NCBI RefSeq assembly: GCF_009754905.2
Contig: NZ_CP066775.1
Span: forward strand, 186,001-250,000
Origin: Mucilaginibacter ginkgonis
GTDB lineage: Bacteria; Bacteroidota; Bacteroidia; Sphingobacteriales; Sphingobacteriaceae
Direction: 5' to 3'
DNA: 64,000 bases
Shown: piece after piece, positions 44,409-52,908 of the stretch
Layout: each line of letters starts with the position of its first letter
Position numbering within the stretch: the first letter of the stretch is position 1
The notes under the pieces: model-generated
The model's input: only the letters and a program-made list of their open reading frames with translations
Databases searched by the model: none
What the model was told of the DNA's origin: nothing
Translations under genes and position numbers: made by a program

Positions 44409-45530
44409 TCAGAAAAACAAGTCGGCGGCTATAGCGTCGGCGTACAGTTTGCCTTCGGGCGAGAGGTATAATTTGTCTTCAAAATTTGTTACCCAACCTT
44501 TCTCTATATAAGGGGCTGCTTCTTTAAGCAGAGGCAATGATGCGCCGGCTGCAATTGAATTGAGGCGCTGCAGATCAAGCCCCCACATGGTACGCAGCGA
44601 GGTCATGATGTATTCGTTTAGCTTATCGGTTTCGGTTAACACTTCCTGTTCGGCCGGTAAAGTGTTATTGCTGATATCAGCCATATATTTGGCATTATTG
44701 GCAATATTCCATTGGCGGGTATCACAATTGTATGAATGCGCGGACGGGCCGACACCGAGGTAACTTACACCGCGCCAATAATTGGTGTTGTGTTTAGAAT
44801 AGTGCCCCGGTTTGGAGTAATTGGATATTTCGTAATGCTCGAAACCGTTTCGGGATAGCGTTTCAGAGAGTAAAGAAAACTGCGACGCACTTTGCGCCTC
44901 ATTCATTGGTGGGTATATCTTTTTATTGATAAATGAGGCAAGCGCCGTTTTCGGTTCTACAGTCATAGAATAAGCAGAAATGTGCGGAATGCCTAGTTCA
45001 AGCATTTTATAGATATTCTGCTGCCACTTGGCATTAGTCAATAGTGGATAGCCAAAGATCAGATCGGCGGTAATGTTTTCAAACCCGGCGTCTTGGGCAC
45101 GTTTCACGGACGCTTCGCCCTCGGCTGCCCGGTGCGCACGGTTCATCCATAAAAGGTCTTCATCAAAAAAAGATTGTATACCGATGCTGAAGCGGTTGAT
45201 TGGCGTTTGGCGCAAGGCTTTTACTTTTTCATTATTCAGGTCATCAGGGTTAGCTTCAAGTGTGATCTCCGCATCGGTAGAAATACTAAAATACGTGCCG
45301 ACAGTCTCGATAATTTGGTTTACCTCGTCACCCGTCAATAAAGAAGGCGTACCTCCGCCAAAATAAATGGTCTCAATGGTTTGGCCGGTTAGATAACCTT
45401 TCTGCATAGCTATCTCTTTCAAAATGGCCAGCACCATTTCTTCCTTATACTTTAGGGAAGTGCTGAAATGGAAATCGCAGTAATGGCAGGCTTGTTTACA
45501 AAAAGGGATGTGGATATAAATGCCTGCCAT
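44409..45530 (-). CDS. hemW: HemW-like radical SAM heme chaperone / coproporphyrinogen dehydrogenase family
   Basis: 373 residues. The N-terminal radical SAM cluster motif is YIHIPFCKQACHYCDFHF with Cys residues spaced CxxxCxxC. YFGGGTPSLLTGDEV and ANPDDLNNEKVKALRQTPIN, RFSIGIQSFFDEDL follow, and GVGPSAHSYN is the HemW-specific C-terminal block. HemW inserts heme into target enzymes in other bacteria rather than oxidising coproporphyrinogen. The hemD-like gene lies 1.5 kb away on the opposite strand. Confidence 0.92.
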   Translation of the reverse strand: MAGIYIHIPFCKQACHYCDFHFSTSLKYKEEMVLAILKEIAMQKGYLTGQTIETIYFGGGTPSLLTGDEVNQIIETVGTYFSISTDAEITLEANPDDLNNEKVKALRQTPINRFSIGIQSFFDEDLLWMNRAHRAAEGEASVKRAQDAGFENITADLIFGYPLLTNAKWQQNIYKMLELGIPHISAYSMTVEPKTALASFINKKIYPPMNEAQSASQFSLLSETLSRNGFEHYEISNYSKPGHYSKHNTNYWRGVSYLGVGPSAHSYNCDTRQWNIANNAKYMADISNNTLPAEQEVLTETDKLNEYIMTSLRTMWGLDLQRLNSIAAGASLPLLKEAAPYIEKGWVTNFEDKLYLSPEGKLYADAIAADLFF

Positions 45531-45560
45531 AGAAATGGCAAAGGTAGTAAACTATAAAGC

Positions 45561-45935
45561 TTAAGAAGCTTTCAACAGTCTCTCAATGGTAGATAAACGA
45601 TTTTCTAATTGATTCTCCCGCTCTTCTAAAGCCTTAAAACGGGCATCCACATCACCAAAATTTACAACGGTCTGCTTTATCTCTTTGAGTTCGGAAAGCA
45701 TTGCTTTGCTTACAGATTGTTGCTCGTCCAACTGTTTCAAAAACTTTTCGTTAAAATTATTCTGCTGTTTGAAACCTGTCGCAAACTGCTCGTTAAAATT
45801 TTGTTGTTGGTCAAATTGCTTAATACTGTGATCCATAAACTGACCAAGAGTGGTATTAATTTTTTTTATTTGTTCGGTATTCTCGTCTTGCTTTACCAGC
45901 ATCTCTGCGAGCAACAATGCAATTTCCTTATCCAT
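45561..45935 (-). CDS. Small coiled-coil hypothetical protein
   Basis: 124 residues, highly charged and Gln/Asn-rich. It forms heptad-like helices throughout (residues about 15-120: EQIKKINTTLGQFMDHSI, FNEQFATGFKQQNNFNEKFL, LEERENQLENRLSTIERLL), so it should form a parallel or antiparallel coiled coil. No membrane segment or signal. I recognise no family. It is transcribed 30 bases upstream of hemW on the same strand. Confidence 0.6.
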   Translation of the reverse strand: MDKEIALLLAEMLVKQDENTEQIKKINTTLGQFMDHSIKQFDQQQNFNEQFATGFKQQNNFNEKFLKQLDEQQSVSKAMLSELKEIKQTVVNFGDVDARFKALEERENQLENRLSTIERLLKAS

Positions 45936-46016
45936 AGCAGCATTTGGTAATCAAATATAACAATTTGTAAACCGTAGCAAATCAATATTTAAGTTAGATT
46001 TGCAGCTAAATTACAC

Positions 46017-46994
46017 ATGCGGTTCCTGTTAATTTTATTGATGTTGGTATGCGCTTGCGGGGCTTGCTTTGCCCAGGGAGATAGCGTGCTATCAACGCGT
46101 GATTCGGTGTACCGCAGGCCGGCACCAACGGCTGCCCAGTTACTGCTCGATTCTGTCGCTAATGCAGAAAACGCCCGTCAGCAATTCATTGCAGACTCTA
46201 TTGCCATGCAATACATCAATAAGGGCGACAGCTTGCGAACCAACCAGTTTGTAGTGATGATGCTGCGCGACAGTACTTATCATGGCTACGGTTTTTTGGA
46301 AATGCCAAAAAATAAGCAAAGCGCAGTTCGCGAAGGCCATACCCGCCATACCCGCGACAGGGGCATTATCCTGATCATCATCGGCCTGGTTACCTACGGC
46401 GCGTTGCTAAACCGCATTGTAAGCAAAGACATCCTCAATGTTATGCAGTCGTTTTACAGCCAGCGCATTTTGGCGCAGGTAAGTAAAGAAGATGGGTTGA
46501 TCAGTTCCTGGGCGTTTATAGGCCTGTTCGTTCTGTTCGGGCTTACGTTTGGCCTGTTTTTATACCAGATATCTTCTTATTACGAAATTTTTTATCGTAT
46601 AAGTGGCATTCAGCTTTTCTTCGCTTTATCTATTCTGATCATCGTACTGTTTGCCATAAAATTCCTCATTCTGAAGATCATAGGGTTTATTTTCGACATT
46701 GGCAAAGTGGTGTCTGAATATGCTACAACGCTATTTCTAACCTACTTCAACATCACATTTGTATTTCTACCGGTAACACTGTGTTTTAGCTTGCTTGCTG
46801 CCAAATACATTCAGCCCGTACTTATTTCGGCATTGATTATTTCGGCAGTGATTTTTATCTGGCAATACCTGCGCAGCAGCTTAAATATTATTTCAACGTT
46901 TAGATTTCCAAAACTTTATTTATTTATCTATCTTTGTGCCCTCGAAATTTGCCCCATTTTAGTATTGATTAAGGCACTGAATATTAAGACATAA
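46017..46994 (+). CDS. DUF4271 integral membrane protein
   Basis: 325 residues. A signal-like N terminus (MRFLLILLMLVCACGACFAQG) is followed by a periplasmic region rich in Asp and Arg up to about residue 115. Then about seven membrane helices follow (IILIIIGLVTYGALLNRIV, FIGLFVLFGLTFGLFLYQI, FFALSILIIVLFAIKFLIL and others). DUF4271 proteins commonly lie upstream of hemD in Bacteroidota, as here; their role is not known. The hemD start is 20 bases after its stop. Confidence 0.85.
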   Translation: MRFLLILLMLVCACGACFAQGDSVLSTRDSVYRRPAPTAAQLLLDSVANAENARQQFIADSIAMQYINKGDSLRTNQFVVMMLRDSTYHGYGFLEMPKNKQSAVREGHTRHTRDRGIILIIIGLVTYGALLNRIVSKDILNVMQSFYSQRILAQVSKEDGLISSWAFIGLFVLFGLTFGLFLYQISSYYEIFYRISGIQLFFALSILIIVLFAIKFLILKIIGFIFDIGKVVSEYATTLFLTYFNITFVFLPVTLCFSLLAAKYIQPVLISALIISAVIFIWQYLRSSLNIISTFRFPKLYLFIYLCALEICPILVLIKALNIKT

Positions 46995-47014
46995 GTTAGT
47001 AAGAAGGATCAAAA

Positions 47015-47773
47015 TTGGAAGAGAGAAAGAAAAAGGTTAAGAGCATTTTGGTGACATTGCCCAAGCCCGAAAACGATAAAAACCCTTACGCCGAGCTTGC
47101 TAAAAAGTACAACCTGAAGATAGATTTCAGATCTTTTATTCACGTTGAAGGGGTGCCTGCCAAAGATTTCAGGAAAGAGAAGATAAACCTGGCCGATTTT
47201 ACAGCCGTTATTTTTACCAGCCGTAACTCTGCCGATCATTTTTTCCGCATTTGCGAAGAAATGCGTTTCGAGGTTCCGGTAGAAATGAAATATTTCTGTC
47301 TGTCAGAAACCATTGCACTTTACCTGCAGAAATATATTCAATACCGTAAACGTAAAATATTCTTCGGCAAGCAAACAGCTTCTGACCTGGCCGAGGTGCT
47401 TAAAAAGCATTCGTCAGAAAAATTCTTATACCCATGCTCTGACGTAGCTGCAGAAGAAACGCAAAAGTTTTTGCTAGATAACGGCTACAACTTTACACCT
47501 GCAGTGCTGTTTAGAACAGTCTGCAGTGACCTTTCTGACCTTCGAGAGGTGTTTTATGACATCATCGCTTTCTTTAGCCCATCAACCGTACTTTCACTTT
47601 ATAAAAATTTCCCCGACTTCAAACAAAATAATACCCGCCTTGCAGCGTTTGGTGCTACAACACATAAGGCAATTCTTGAAGCCGGACTTATTCTTGACAT
47701 ACCAGCGCCAACGCCAAGTGCACCATCAATGACCATGGCAATAGAGCAGTATGTTAAGCAGGTGAACAAGTAA
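47015..47773 (+). CDS. hemD: Uroporphyrinogen-III synthase
   Basis: Closes and inverts ring D of hydroxymethylbilane to give uroporphyrinogen III. 252 residues. The two-domain HemD fold is seen as VKSILVTLPKP at the N terminus, TAVIFTSRNSADHFF in domain 1, and IIAFFSPSTVLSLYKNFP and AAFGATTHKAILEAGL in domain 2. The start is TTG, preceded by a purine-rich stretch (AAGAAGGATC); no ATG is available near the N terminus. It is likely cotranscribed with the DUF4271 gene. Confidence 0.88.
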   Translation: MEERKKKVKSILVTLPKPENDKNPYAELAKKYNLKIDFRSFIHVEGVPAKDFRKEKINLADFTAVIFTSRNSADHFFRICEEMRFEVPVEMKYFCLSETIALYLQKYIQYRKRKIFFGKQTASDLAEVLKKHSSEKFLYPCSDVAAEETQKFLLDNGYNFTPAVLFRTVCSDLSDLREVFYDIIAFFSPSTVLSLYKNFPDFKQNNTRLAAFGATTHKAILEAGLILDIPAPTPSAPSMTMAIEQYVKQVNK

Positions 47774-47810
47774 CCGCCTGTGTTAGGGAGTTTTAACTAA
47801 TTAATTTTTA

Positions 47811-47828
47811 TTGTTCTGAACAGAACAA
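47811..47828. promoter_or_regulatory. 18-base dyad in the hemD-gldK gap
   Basis: TTGTTCTG AA CAGAACAA is a perfect 8+8 inverted repeat in the 211-base gap, 157 bases before gldK. It could be an operator or a weak hairpin for the end of hemD; the sequence alone does not decide. Confidence 0.35.
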
Positions 47829-47896
47829 ATTTGTTTTTCGCCCGTCTATTGTGAGGCACATTTTTATCGGTTGATATTGGATGTTAATCGGTGAAA

Positions 47897-47928
47897 TTGG
47901 TTGGGTTTAAAACTTTTTTGTAATTTAG
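47897..47928 (+). promoter_or_regulatory. Candidate Bacteroidota-type promoter of gldKLMN
   Basis: TTGG at 47897-47900, a 20-base spacer and TAATTTAG at 47921-47928, which approximates the TAnnTTTG -7 box of the Bacteroidota sigma factor with one mismatch. The 57 bases that follow to the gldK ATG give a plausible leader. The match is imperfect. Confidence 0.35.
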
Positions 47929-47984
47929 GTACCGAATTTAGGCCTTATAACGGCCCGATTGATTAGACTTAGCTGATAAAAAGG

Positions 47985-49304
47985 ATGAAGAGAATATACT
48001 ATTTGTATGTTTTGATGGCGGCCACTGTGATAAGCAGCTGTGGCAAAAAGGGTGATCCGAGGGGAGAGATTGTTGGTGCCAAACATGCAGCCTTTCATAA
48101 AGAAATACCTTACGGCATGGTGTACATTCCGGGTGGTTCGTTCCTGATGGGGCAAACAGACCAGGATATTACTTTCTCGCAAATCGCTCAGGATAAGCAG
48201 GTTACTATCGCTCCGTTCTTTATGGACCAGACAGAACTAACAAACAGCCAGTACCGCCAGTTTGTGGAATGGGTGCGCGACTCTATCGCTGTCACCAAAT
48301 ATCTTAATGATGACAAATACTACATTAAGCAGGCCACAGGTGCTAACGCGCCGGCTAACGGCCGCAGGATAATCAATTGGGATTATGTGCGCCAGCACCC
48401 TGTTTTTGCGGGTGGCAAAACTAAAGAAGCCGCAGCAAATTCTCAGAAACTGCAAAGCATGTACTACCAGGGCGACGACCGCGTGTTCGATCGTAACGAG
48501 CTCGATGTACGCCTGTTAAAATACAACTTTGCCGATCTTAACTATCGCGAAGCTGCTAACCACCATATGGATAAAACCAAAAAGCGTTCTGATTTTATCA
48601 TGCGCGATACGGTTGCCATTTACCCCGATACTTTAGTATGGCTTGAAGACTTTGCCTACGCTGCCAATGAGCCTTATGTTAACGGTTATTTCTCGCACGC
48701 TGCATTTGCAGATTATCCTGTTGTAGGTGTTACCTGGCGCCAGGCCCGTGCATTTGCTGTATGGCGCCAGCGTTTTAACGATTCTTACAAAGACTCTCGC
48801 GGCTTACCACACCGTTTGCCTTACCGCCTGCCTACAGAGGCAGAATTTGAGTATGCTGCCCGCGGCGGCCGTATGGGTACAGACTATCCATGGGGTGGCC
48901 CTTATATCAAAAACGCAAAAGGCTGTTTGTTAGCTAACTTTAAACCGGGCCGCGGTAATTATACCGACGACGGTGCGGCTTACACCGTAAAAGCAAGGTC
49001 ATTCTTCCCTAATGATTACGGCTTATATAACATGGCCGGTAACGTTGCAGAATGGACCGCGTCTGCTTATGACGAGTCGGCTTCGACATTCGTGCATGAC
49101 ATGAACCCAACATTTACTTACGAGGCTAAAGCAACCGACCCCGAGACAATGAAACGTAAGGTGGTTAAAGGCGGCTCGTGGAAAGATATAGGTTACTTCC
49201 TGCAAAATTCTACACGTACATTTGAATATCAGGATACCGCTAAATCATACATCGGTTTCCGTTGTGTAACTGCATTTATGGGCCGCGATATTCGCGATAA
49301 ATAG
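47985..49304 (+). CDS. gldK: Type IX secretion/gliding lipoprotein GldK
   Basis: 439 residues. The signal peptide ends at the lipobox ISSC, with the lipidated Cys19. The FGE-sulfatase (formylglycine-generating enzyme-like) fold spans most of the protein: GMVYIPGGSFLMGQ, MDQTELTNSQYRQFVEW, VGVTWRQARAFAVW, LPTEAEFEYAARGG and MAGNVAEWTASAYD. In T9SS, GldK (PorK) forms a ring with GldN at the inner face of the outer membrane. It is the first gene of gldKLMN. Confidence 0.95.
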   Translation: MKRIYYLYVLMAATVISSCGKKGDPRGEIVGAKHAAFHKEIPYGMVYIPGGSFLMGQTDQDITFSQIAQDKQVTIAPFFMDQTELTNSQYRQFVEWVRDSIAVTKYLNDDKYYIKQATGANAPANGRRIINWDYVRQHPVFAGGKTKEAAANSQKLQSMYYQGDDRVFDRNELDVRLLKYNFADLNYREAANHHMDKTKKRSDFIMRDTVAIYPDTLVWLEDFAYAANEPYVNGYFSHAAFADYPVVGVTWRQARAFAVWRQRFNDSYKDSRGLPHRLPYRLPTEAEFEYAARGGRMGTDYPWGGPYIKNAKGCLLANFKPGRGNYTDDGAAYTVKARSFFPNDYGLYNMAGNVAEWTASAYDESASTFVHDMNPTFTYEAKATDPETMKRKVVKGGSWKDIGYFLQNSTRTFEYQDTAKSYIGFRCVTAFMGRDIRDK

Positions 49305-49355
49305 CAGCTTTTCTTATCAAATAATAAACTAAAATTATACTCCACAACATTATTT

Positions 49356-50156
49356 ATGGCTGGCAAAAAAAAATCAAAGTTCGGTGTTGGTAACTTCGTA
49401 TCATTCGGAGCGGTTGTTGTAATCATCGGGTTACTCTTCAAAATTCAGCACTGGGAATATGCTTCAACCTTTATCACTATCGGTTTAGGAACTGAAGCGT
49501 TATTGTTCTTTGTACTGGGCTTACAGCCCGAAGCTGTTGAGATCGATTGGGCGAAAGCTTATCCCGAACTGGCAGATGATTATGATGGCGAGCCGGTAAA
49601 ACGCGTTGCCCCTCCGGTTGCGGCTACCGGCAATACCGCAGCTTTAGACAAAATGCTGTCTGACGCTAAAATCGGTCCCGAGTTGATCTCGAGCTTAGGC
49701 GATGGCCTTCGCACTTTTGGCGATAAGGTGGCGAATATTTCTAAAGTTGCCGACGCGGGAGAAGCAACCAATGACTTTGCTACAAAAATTAAGGCTGCAG
49801 GAAATAGCTACGATAGATTAGGCGCCGCTTTTGAAAAAGCTACAGCTAATATTAATGAGTTAGCCAGCACAGATACAGACTCTAAAGCGTACCACGAGCA
49901 GGTGAACAACATGGCTAAAAACTTAGCTGCCTTAAATGCTGTGTATGAATTAGAGTTGCAGGATTCAAGCGCGCATTTGAAAGCCATGAACAAGTTTTAC
50001 TCTAGCCTGGCATCAACAATGCAAAACTTTAACGAGTCGTTAGATGATAGCCGCCAGTTTAAAGATGAAGTGGGTAAACTATCTAAAAACTTGGCTTCAT
50101 TGAACGCTATTTATGGCAACATGTTAACGGCCATGAACCAGCCGCGCGTTAGTTAA
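49356..50156 (+). CDS. gldL: Type IX secretion/gliding motor protein GldL
   Basis: 266 residues with two N-terminal membrane helices (about residues 11-28 and 33-56, including VVVIIGLLFKIQHWEYA with the conserved Lys and Glu). A cytoplasmic helical C-terminal region follows (LDKMLSDAKIGPELISSL to the end). GldL with GldM forms the proton-driven motor of T9SS and gliding. Confidence 0.95.
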   Translation: MAGKKKSKFGVGNFVSFGAVVVIIGLLFKIQHWEYASTFITIGLGTEALLFFVLGLQPEAVEIDWAKAYPELADDYDGEPVKRVAPPVAATGNTAALDKMLSDAKIGPELISSLGDGLRTFGDKVANISKVADAGEATNDFATKIKAAGNSYDRLGAAFEKATANINELASTDTDSKAYHEQVNNMAKNLAALNAVYELELQDSSAHLKAMNKFYSSLASTMQNFNESLDDSRQFKDEVGKLSKNLASLNAIYGNMLTAMNQPRVS

Positions 50157-50192
50157 TTAAGCTTTACTTATTTAATACATAGAAGATAAAAC

Positions 50193-51728
50193 ATGGCTGG
50201 AGGTAAAGAAACCCCAAGGCAGCGGATGATAGGCATACTTTACCTGGTGCTTTTGGGCCTTGTTGCCCTTAACGTACCGGATAGTTTGCTTAACGCGTTC
50301 AAGAATATCAGCGATAGCCTTAATGCATCAAAAACAAATGTATCTACCGGTATTGCTAACACCTTTGATGCTTTTGAAAAGACTAAATTAAAGGAGCAGC
50401 CTGAAAGGGCTAAACCTTTTTATGACAAAGCAAAAGAAGCAAGCAAAGTTGCAGAAGATCTTAACGCCTATGTTGAGACGTTGAAGAAGCAATTGATTGA
50501 CGCGAGCGGCGGCTTCGACGAAAACATAAATGACTACAAAGGCCGTGATAACTTGGATGTATCATCAAACCTGATGATCAACCATGGTAAAGGCGAAGAA
50601 TTAAGGAAAAAGATTGAAGAGACCCGCGCGAAGCTGATCAGTTTATTAAACCCCGAAGACCGTGCGACCTCTAACCTGGCTTTAGAAGCAAAAGCGCCTT
50701 CTACTAAAAAAGGTGTTGCCAGCGCCTCATGGGAGCAAGCTTATTTCGGCGATGGTATCCCAATGGGCGCCGCTATTACTTCGTTGACCAAAGTTCAAGC
50801 TGATGCGGAAAATGCCGAGTCTGAAGTGGTTAAAAAGATATTAGGTAAAGTTGACCAGGCTGTAGTGAACCTTGATAAGTTCAGCGCGGTTGCAGTAGCG
50901 CCAAGCAGTTATGTGATCGCAGGCCAGCCTTACAGTGCCGATGTATTCCTGACCGCGTCTGACTCAAAATCAAACCCCGATATTACTGTAAATGGTTCAC
51001 GTTTACAAGTATCTGAAGGCCGTGGTAAATACCAGGTTGGTACTGGCAAAGAAGGCGTATACACCTGGGTGGGTACTATCCGCGTAAAGCAAAACGACGG
51101 TACATTTAAAGAATATAAAACAGCACCACAAACTTACCAGGTTGCTAAGCCATCAGCGGTAGTTTCTCCGGATAAGATGAACGTGTTGTACATAGGCGTG
51201 CCAAATCCAATCTCGGTTTCAGCGCCGGGTATCGCGAAAGAGAAATTGAAAGTTAGCATTAGCGATGGCTCTGTAAGCGGTTCTGCCGGTCATTATACCG
51301 CTAATGTGAAGACTATCGGCACTGTTAAAGTAAATGTGATAGGCGAGGCTGCCCCGGGCAAATCAACCGTATTAGGCAGCAGCGAGTTCAGGGTTAAACG
51401 TATTCCCGATCCTAAAGCACAGTTTGCAGGCAAAAGCAGTGGTTCTGTAGCATCAGGGAACTTAAAAGCGCAAGACCGCGTTTTCGCACGTTTAGAAAAC
51501 TTCGAGTTTGATGCCAAATTTAGTGTTACACGTTTTACCATGTGGGTGTTTAAACCACGCCAGGAAGCTATTCAACTTACAACATCAGGCGCCGATCTAA
51601 GCGGCGCCATGAAGAGTGCTTTAGCTACCGTAAGCCCGGGTACCAAGGTGTTTTTCACAAATATTATAGCAGTTGGCCCTGACGGTACCCAACGCGGATT
51701 GGATGATATTGTACTAAGCGCAAATTAA
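50193..51728 (+). CDS. gldM: Type IX secretion/gliding motor protein GldM
   Basis: 511 residues, the normal length. One membrane helix near the N terminus (IGILYLVLLGLVALNVPDSL) anchors a long periplasmic part of helical then immunoglobulin-like domains (FLTASDSKSNPDITVNG, VSPDKMNVLYIGVPNPISVS, FRVKRIPDPKAQFAG). It reaches from the inner membrane towards GldK/GldN. It starts 36 bases after gldL. Confidence 0.95.
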   Translation: MAGGKETPRQRMIGILYLVLLGLVALNVPDSLLNAFKNISDSLNASKTNVSTGIANTFDAFEKTKLKEQPERAKPFYDKAKEASKVAEDLNAYVETLKKQLIDASGGFDENINDYKGRDNLDVSSNLMINHGKGEELRKKIEETRAKLISLLNPEDRATSNLALEAKAPSTKKGVASASWEQAYFGDGIPMGAAITSLTKVQADAENAESEVVKKILGKVDQAVVNLDKFSAVAVAPSSYVIAGQPYSADVFLTASDSKSNPDITVNGSRLQVSEGRGKYQVGTGKEGVYTWVGTIRVKQNDGTFKEYKTAPQTYQVAKPSAVVSPDKMNVLYIGVPNPISVSAPGIAKEKLKVSISDGSVSGSAGHYTANVKTIGTVKVNVIGEAAPGKSTVLGSSEFRVKRIPDPKAQFAGKSSGSVASGNLKAQDRVFARLENFEFDAKFSVTRFTMWVFKPRQEAIQLTTSGADLSGAMKSALATVSPGTKVFFTNIIAVGPDGTQRGLDDIVLSAN

Positions 51729-51735
51729 AGCAGAT

Positions 51736-52734
51736 ATGAAAAAGATTATTGTTGTTGCACTTTGCTTTTTGTGTGTTGGCGTGTTTGCCCAAAAGAAAAG
51801 AACTACCACACGTAAGCGTACCACTACTACGCGTACTGCCGCTCCTGCACGCAGGAATGCAGGCTCAAAAGTTCCGGTGGTGTCGCCAAGTAACACTATG
51901 GGTACGGCCCCGGTTAGTGCAGATACGAGCGTAAAACGAAACGCTTCTGCAAGGCCTTTTGAACGCCCGCTTGATGGGTACTACAAAAAGAACGATTTGA
52001 TAAACGCTAAGGTTACACCTTATGCCTACCTGCGCGAAGCAGATGTAATGTTTGCTAAACGTGTATGGCGGGAACTGGATACCCGCGAAAAGATGAACCA
52101 TTATATGGCTTCGCCAAAATCGCAGTTGATCACAATTTTAGTTGAAGCGATTGCCAACGGCGAGCTTACCGCTTATGATCCTACCCCATCTAAGGAAGAT
52201 CCTAATGGCGACATGTTTACCAAACCGCTAACACCGGGACAAGCGAAAAACCGATTGGCAGACAGCGTGGCTACAGATCAGTTCGATAAAAATACAGGTG
52301 ACAAGATAGGCTCTAAGCTGGTTGCAGGCGAATTTAATCCTGATAGTATAGTTAAGTTCCGCATAAAGGAAGACTGGGTTTTTGATAAGCAGCGTTCTAT
52401 TTTTGAACCACGCATTATCGGCATAGCGCCCCTTATGAAACCTAAAGTAGCAGGCGTAGAAGCAGCAGATTATATTCCGGTGTTCTGGGTTTATTTCCCT
52501 GAAGCACGGCAGGTTTTGGCTACCAAAGAGGCTATCAGCAGCAGGAATGACGCAACCGGCCTAAGCTATGACGACGCGTTTATGAAGCGCTTGTTTGCCA
52601 GCTATGTGGTAAAAGTATCGAACGAAAAAGATGAACGTATTAAAGATTATGCACAAGGTATTGACCGCTTGTACGAGTCTGACAGGGTGAAGAAAAGCCT
52701 GCAAGATTATGAGCTGGGCCTATGGCAATACTAA
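51736..52734 (+). CDS. gldN: Type IX secretion/gliding protein GldN
   Basis: 332 residues with a signal peptide (MKKIIVVALCFLCVGVFA) followed by a short basic Thr/Arg-rich stretch (TTRKRTTTTRTAAPARR), then the GldN domain: FERPLDGYYKKNDLINAK, VTPYAYLREADVMFAKRVW, RIIGIAPLMKPK and VFWVYFPEARQVLATKEA. It forms the outer ring with GldK. It follows gldM by 7 bases; a strong terminator closes the operon. Confidence 0.95.
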   Translation: MKKIIVVALCFLCVGVFAQKKRTTTRKRTTTTRTAAPARRNAGSKVPVVSPSNTMGTAPVSADTSVKRNASARPFERPLDGYYKKNDLINAKVTPYAYLREADVMFAKRVWRELDTREKMNHYMASPKSQLITILVEAIANGELTAYDPTPSKEDPNGDMFTKPLTPGQAKNRLADSVATDQFDKNTGDKIGSKLVAGEFNPDSIVKFRIKEDWVFDKQRSIFEPRIIGIAPLMKPKVAGVEAADYIPVFWVYFPEARQVLATKEAISSRNDATGLSYDDAFMKRLFASYVVKVSNEKDERIKDYAQGIDRLYESDRVKKSLQDYELGLWQY

Positions 52735-52755
52735 TCTGAAAGCGGTGATATTTGG

Positions 52756-52789
52756 AATCCCCGCAGCTGAAGGCTTCGGGGATTTTTTT
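52756..52789 (+). terminator. Rho-independent terminator of gldKLMN
   Basis: Stem AATCCCCG/CGGGGATT (52756-52784) with a 13-base loop and a run of seven T (52783-52789), 22 bases after the gldN stop. Confidence 0.9.
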
Positions 52790-52810
52790 GTAGTATAACA
52801 ATCGTAAATA

Positions 52811-52892
52811 TGTCATTGCGAGGAACGAAGCAATCCCGTCGGTTGATTTTATGCAAGGATTGCCGCGCTTTCTGCTAACGCTCGTAGTGACG
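52811..52892. repeat. Dispersed palindromic repeat, family A, complete copy
   Basis: Left half TGTCATTGCGAGGAACGAAG, core GATTGCC, right part GCTAACGCTCGTAGTGACGA. It lies between the convergent gldN and uvrC genes. Confidence 0.8.
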
Positions 52893-52908
52893 AAAAGGCG
52901 AACAACTA

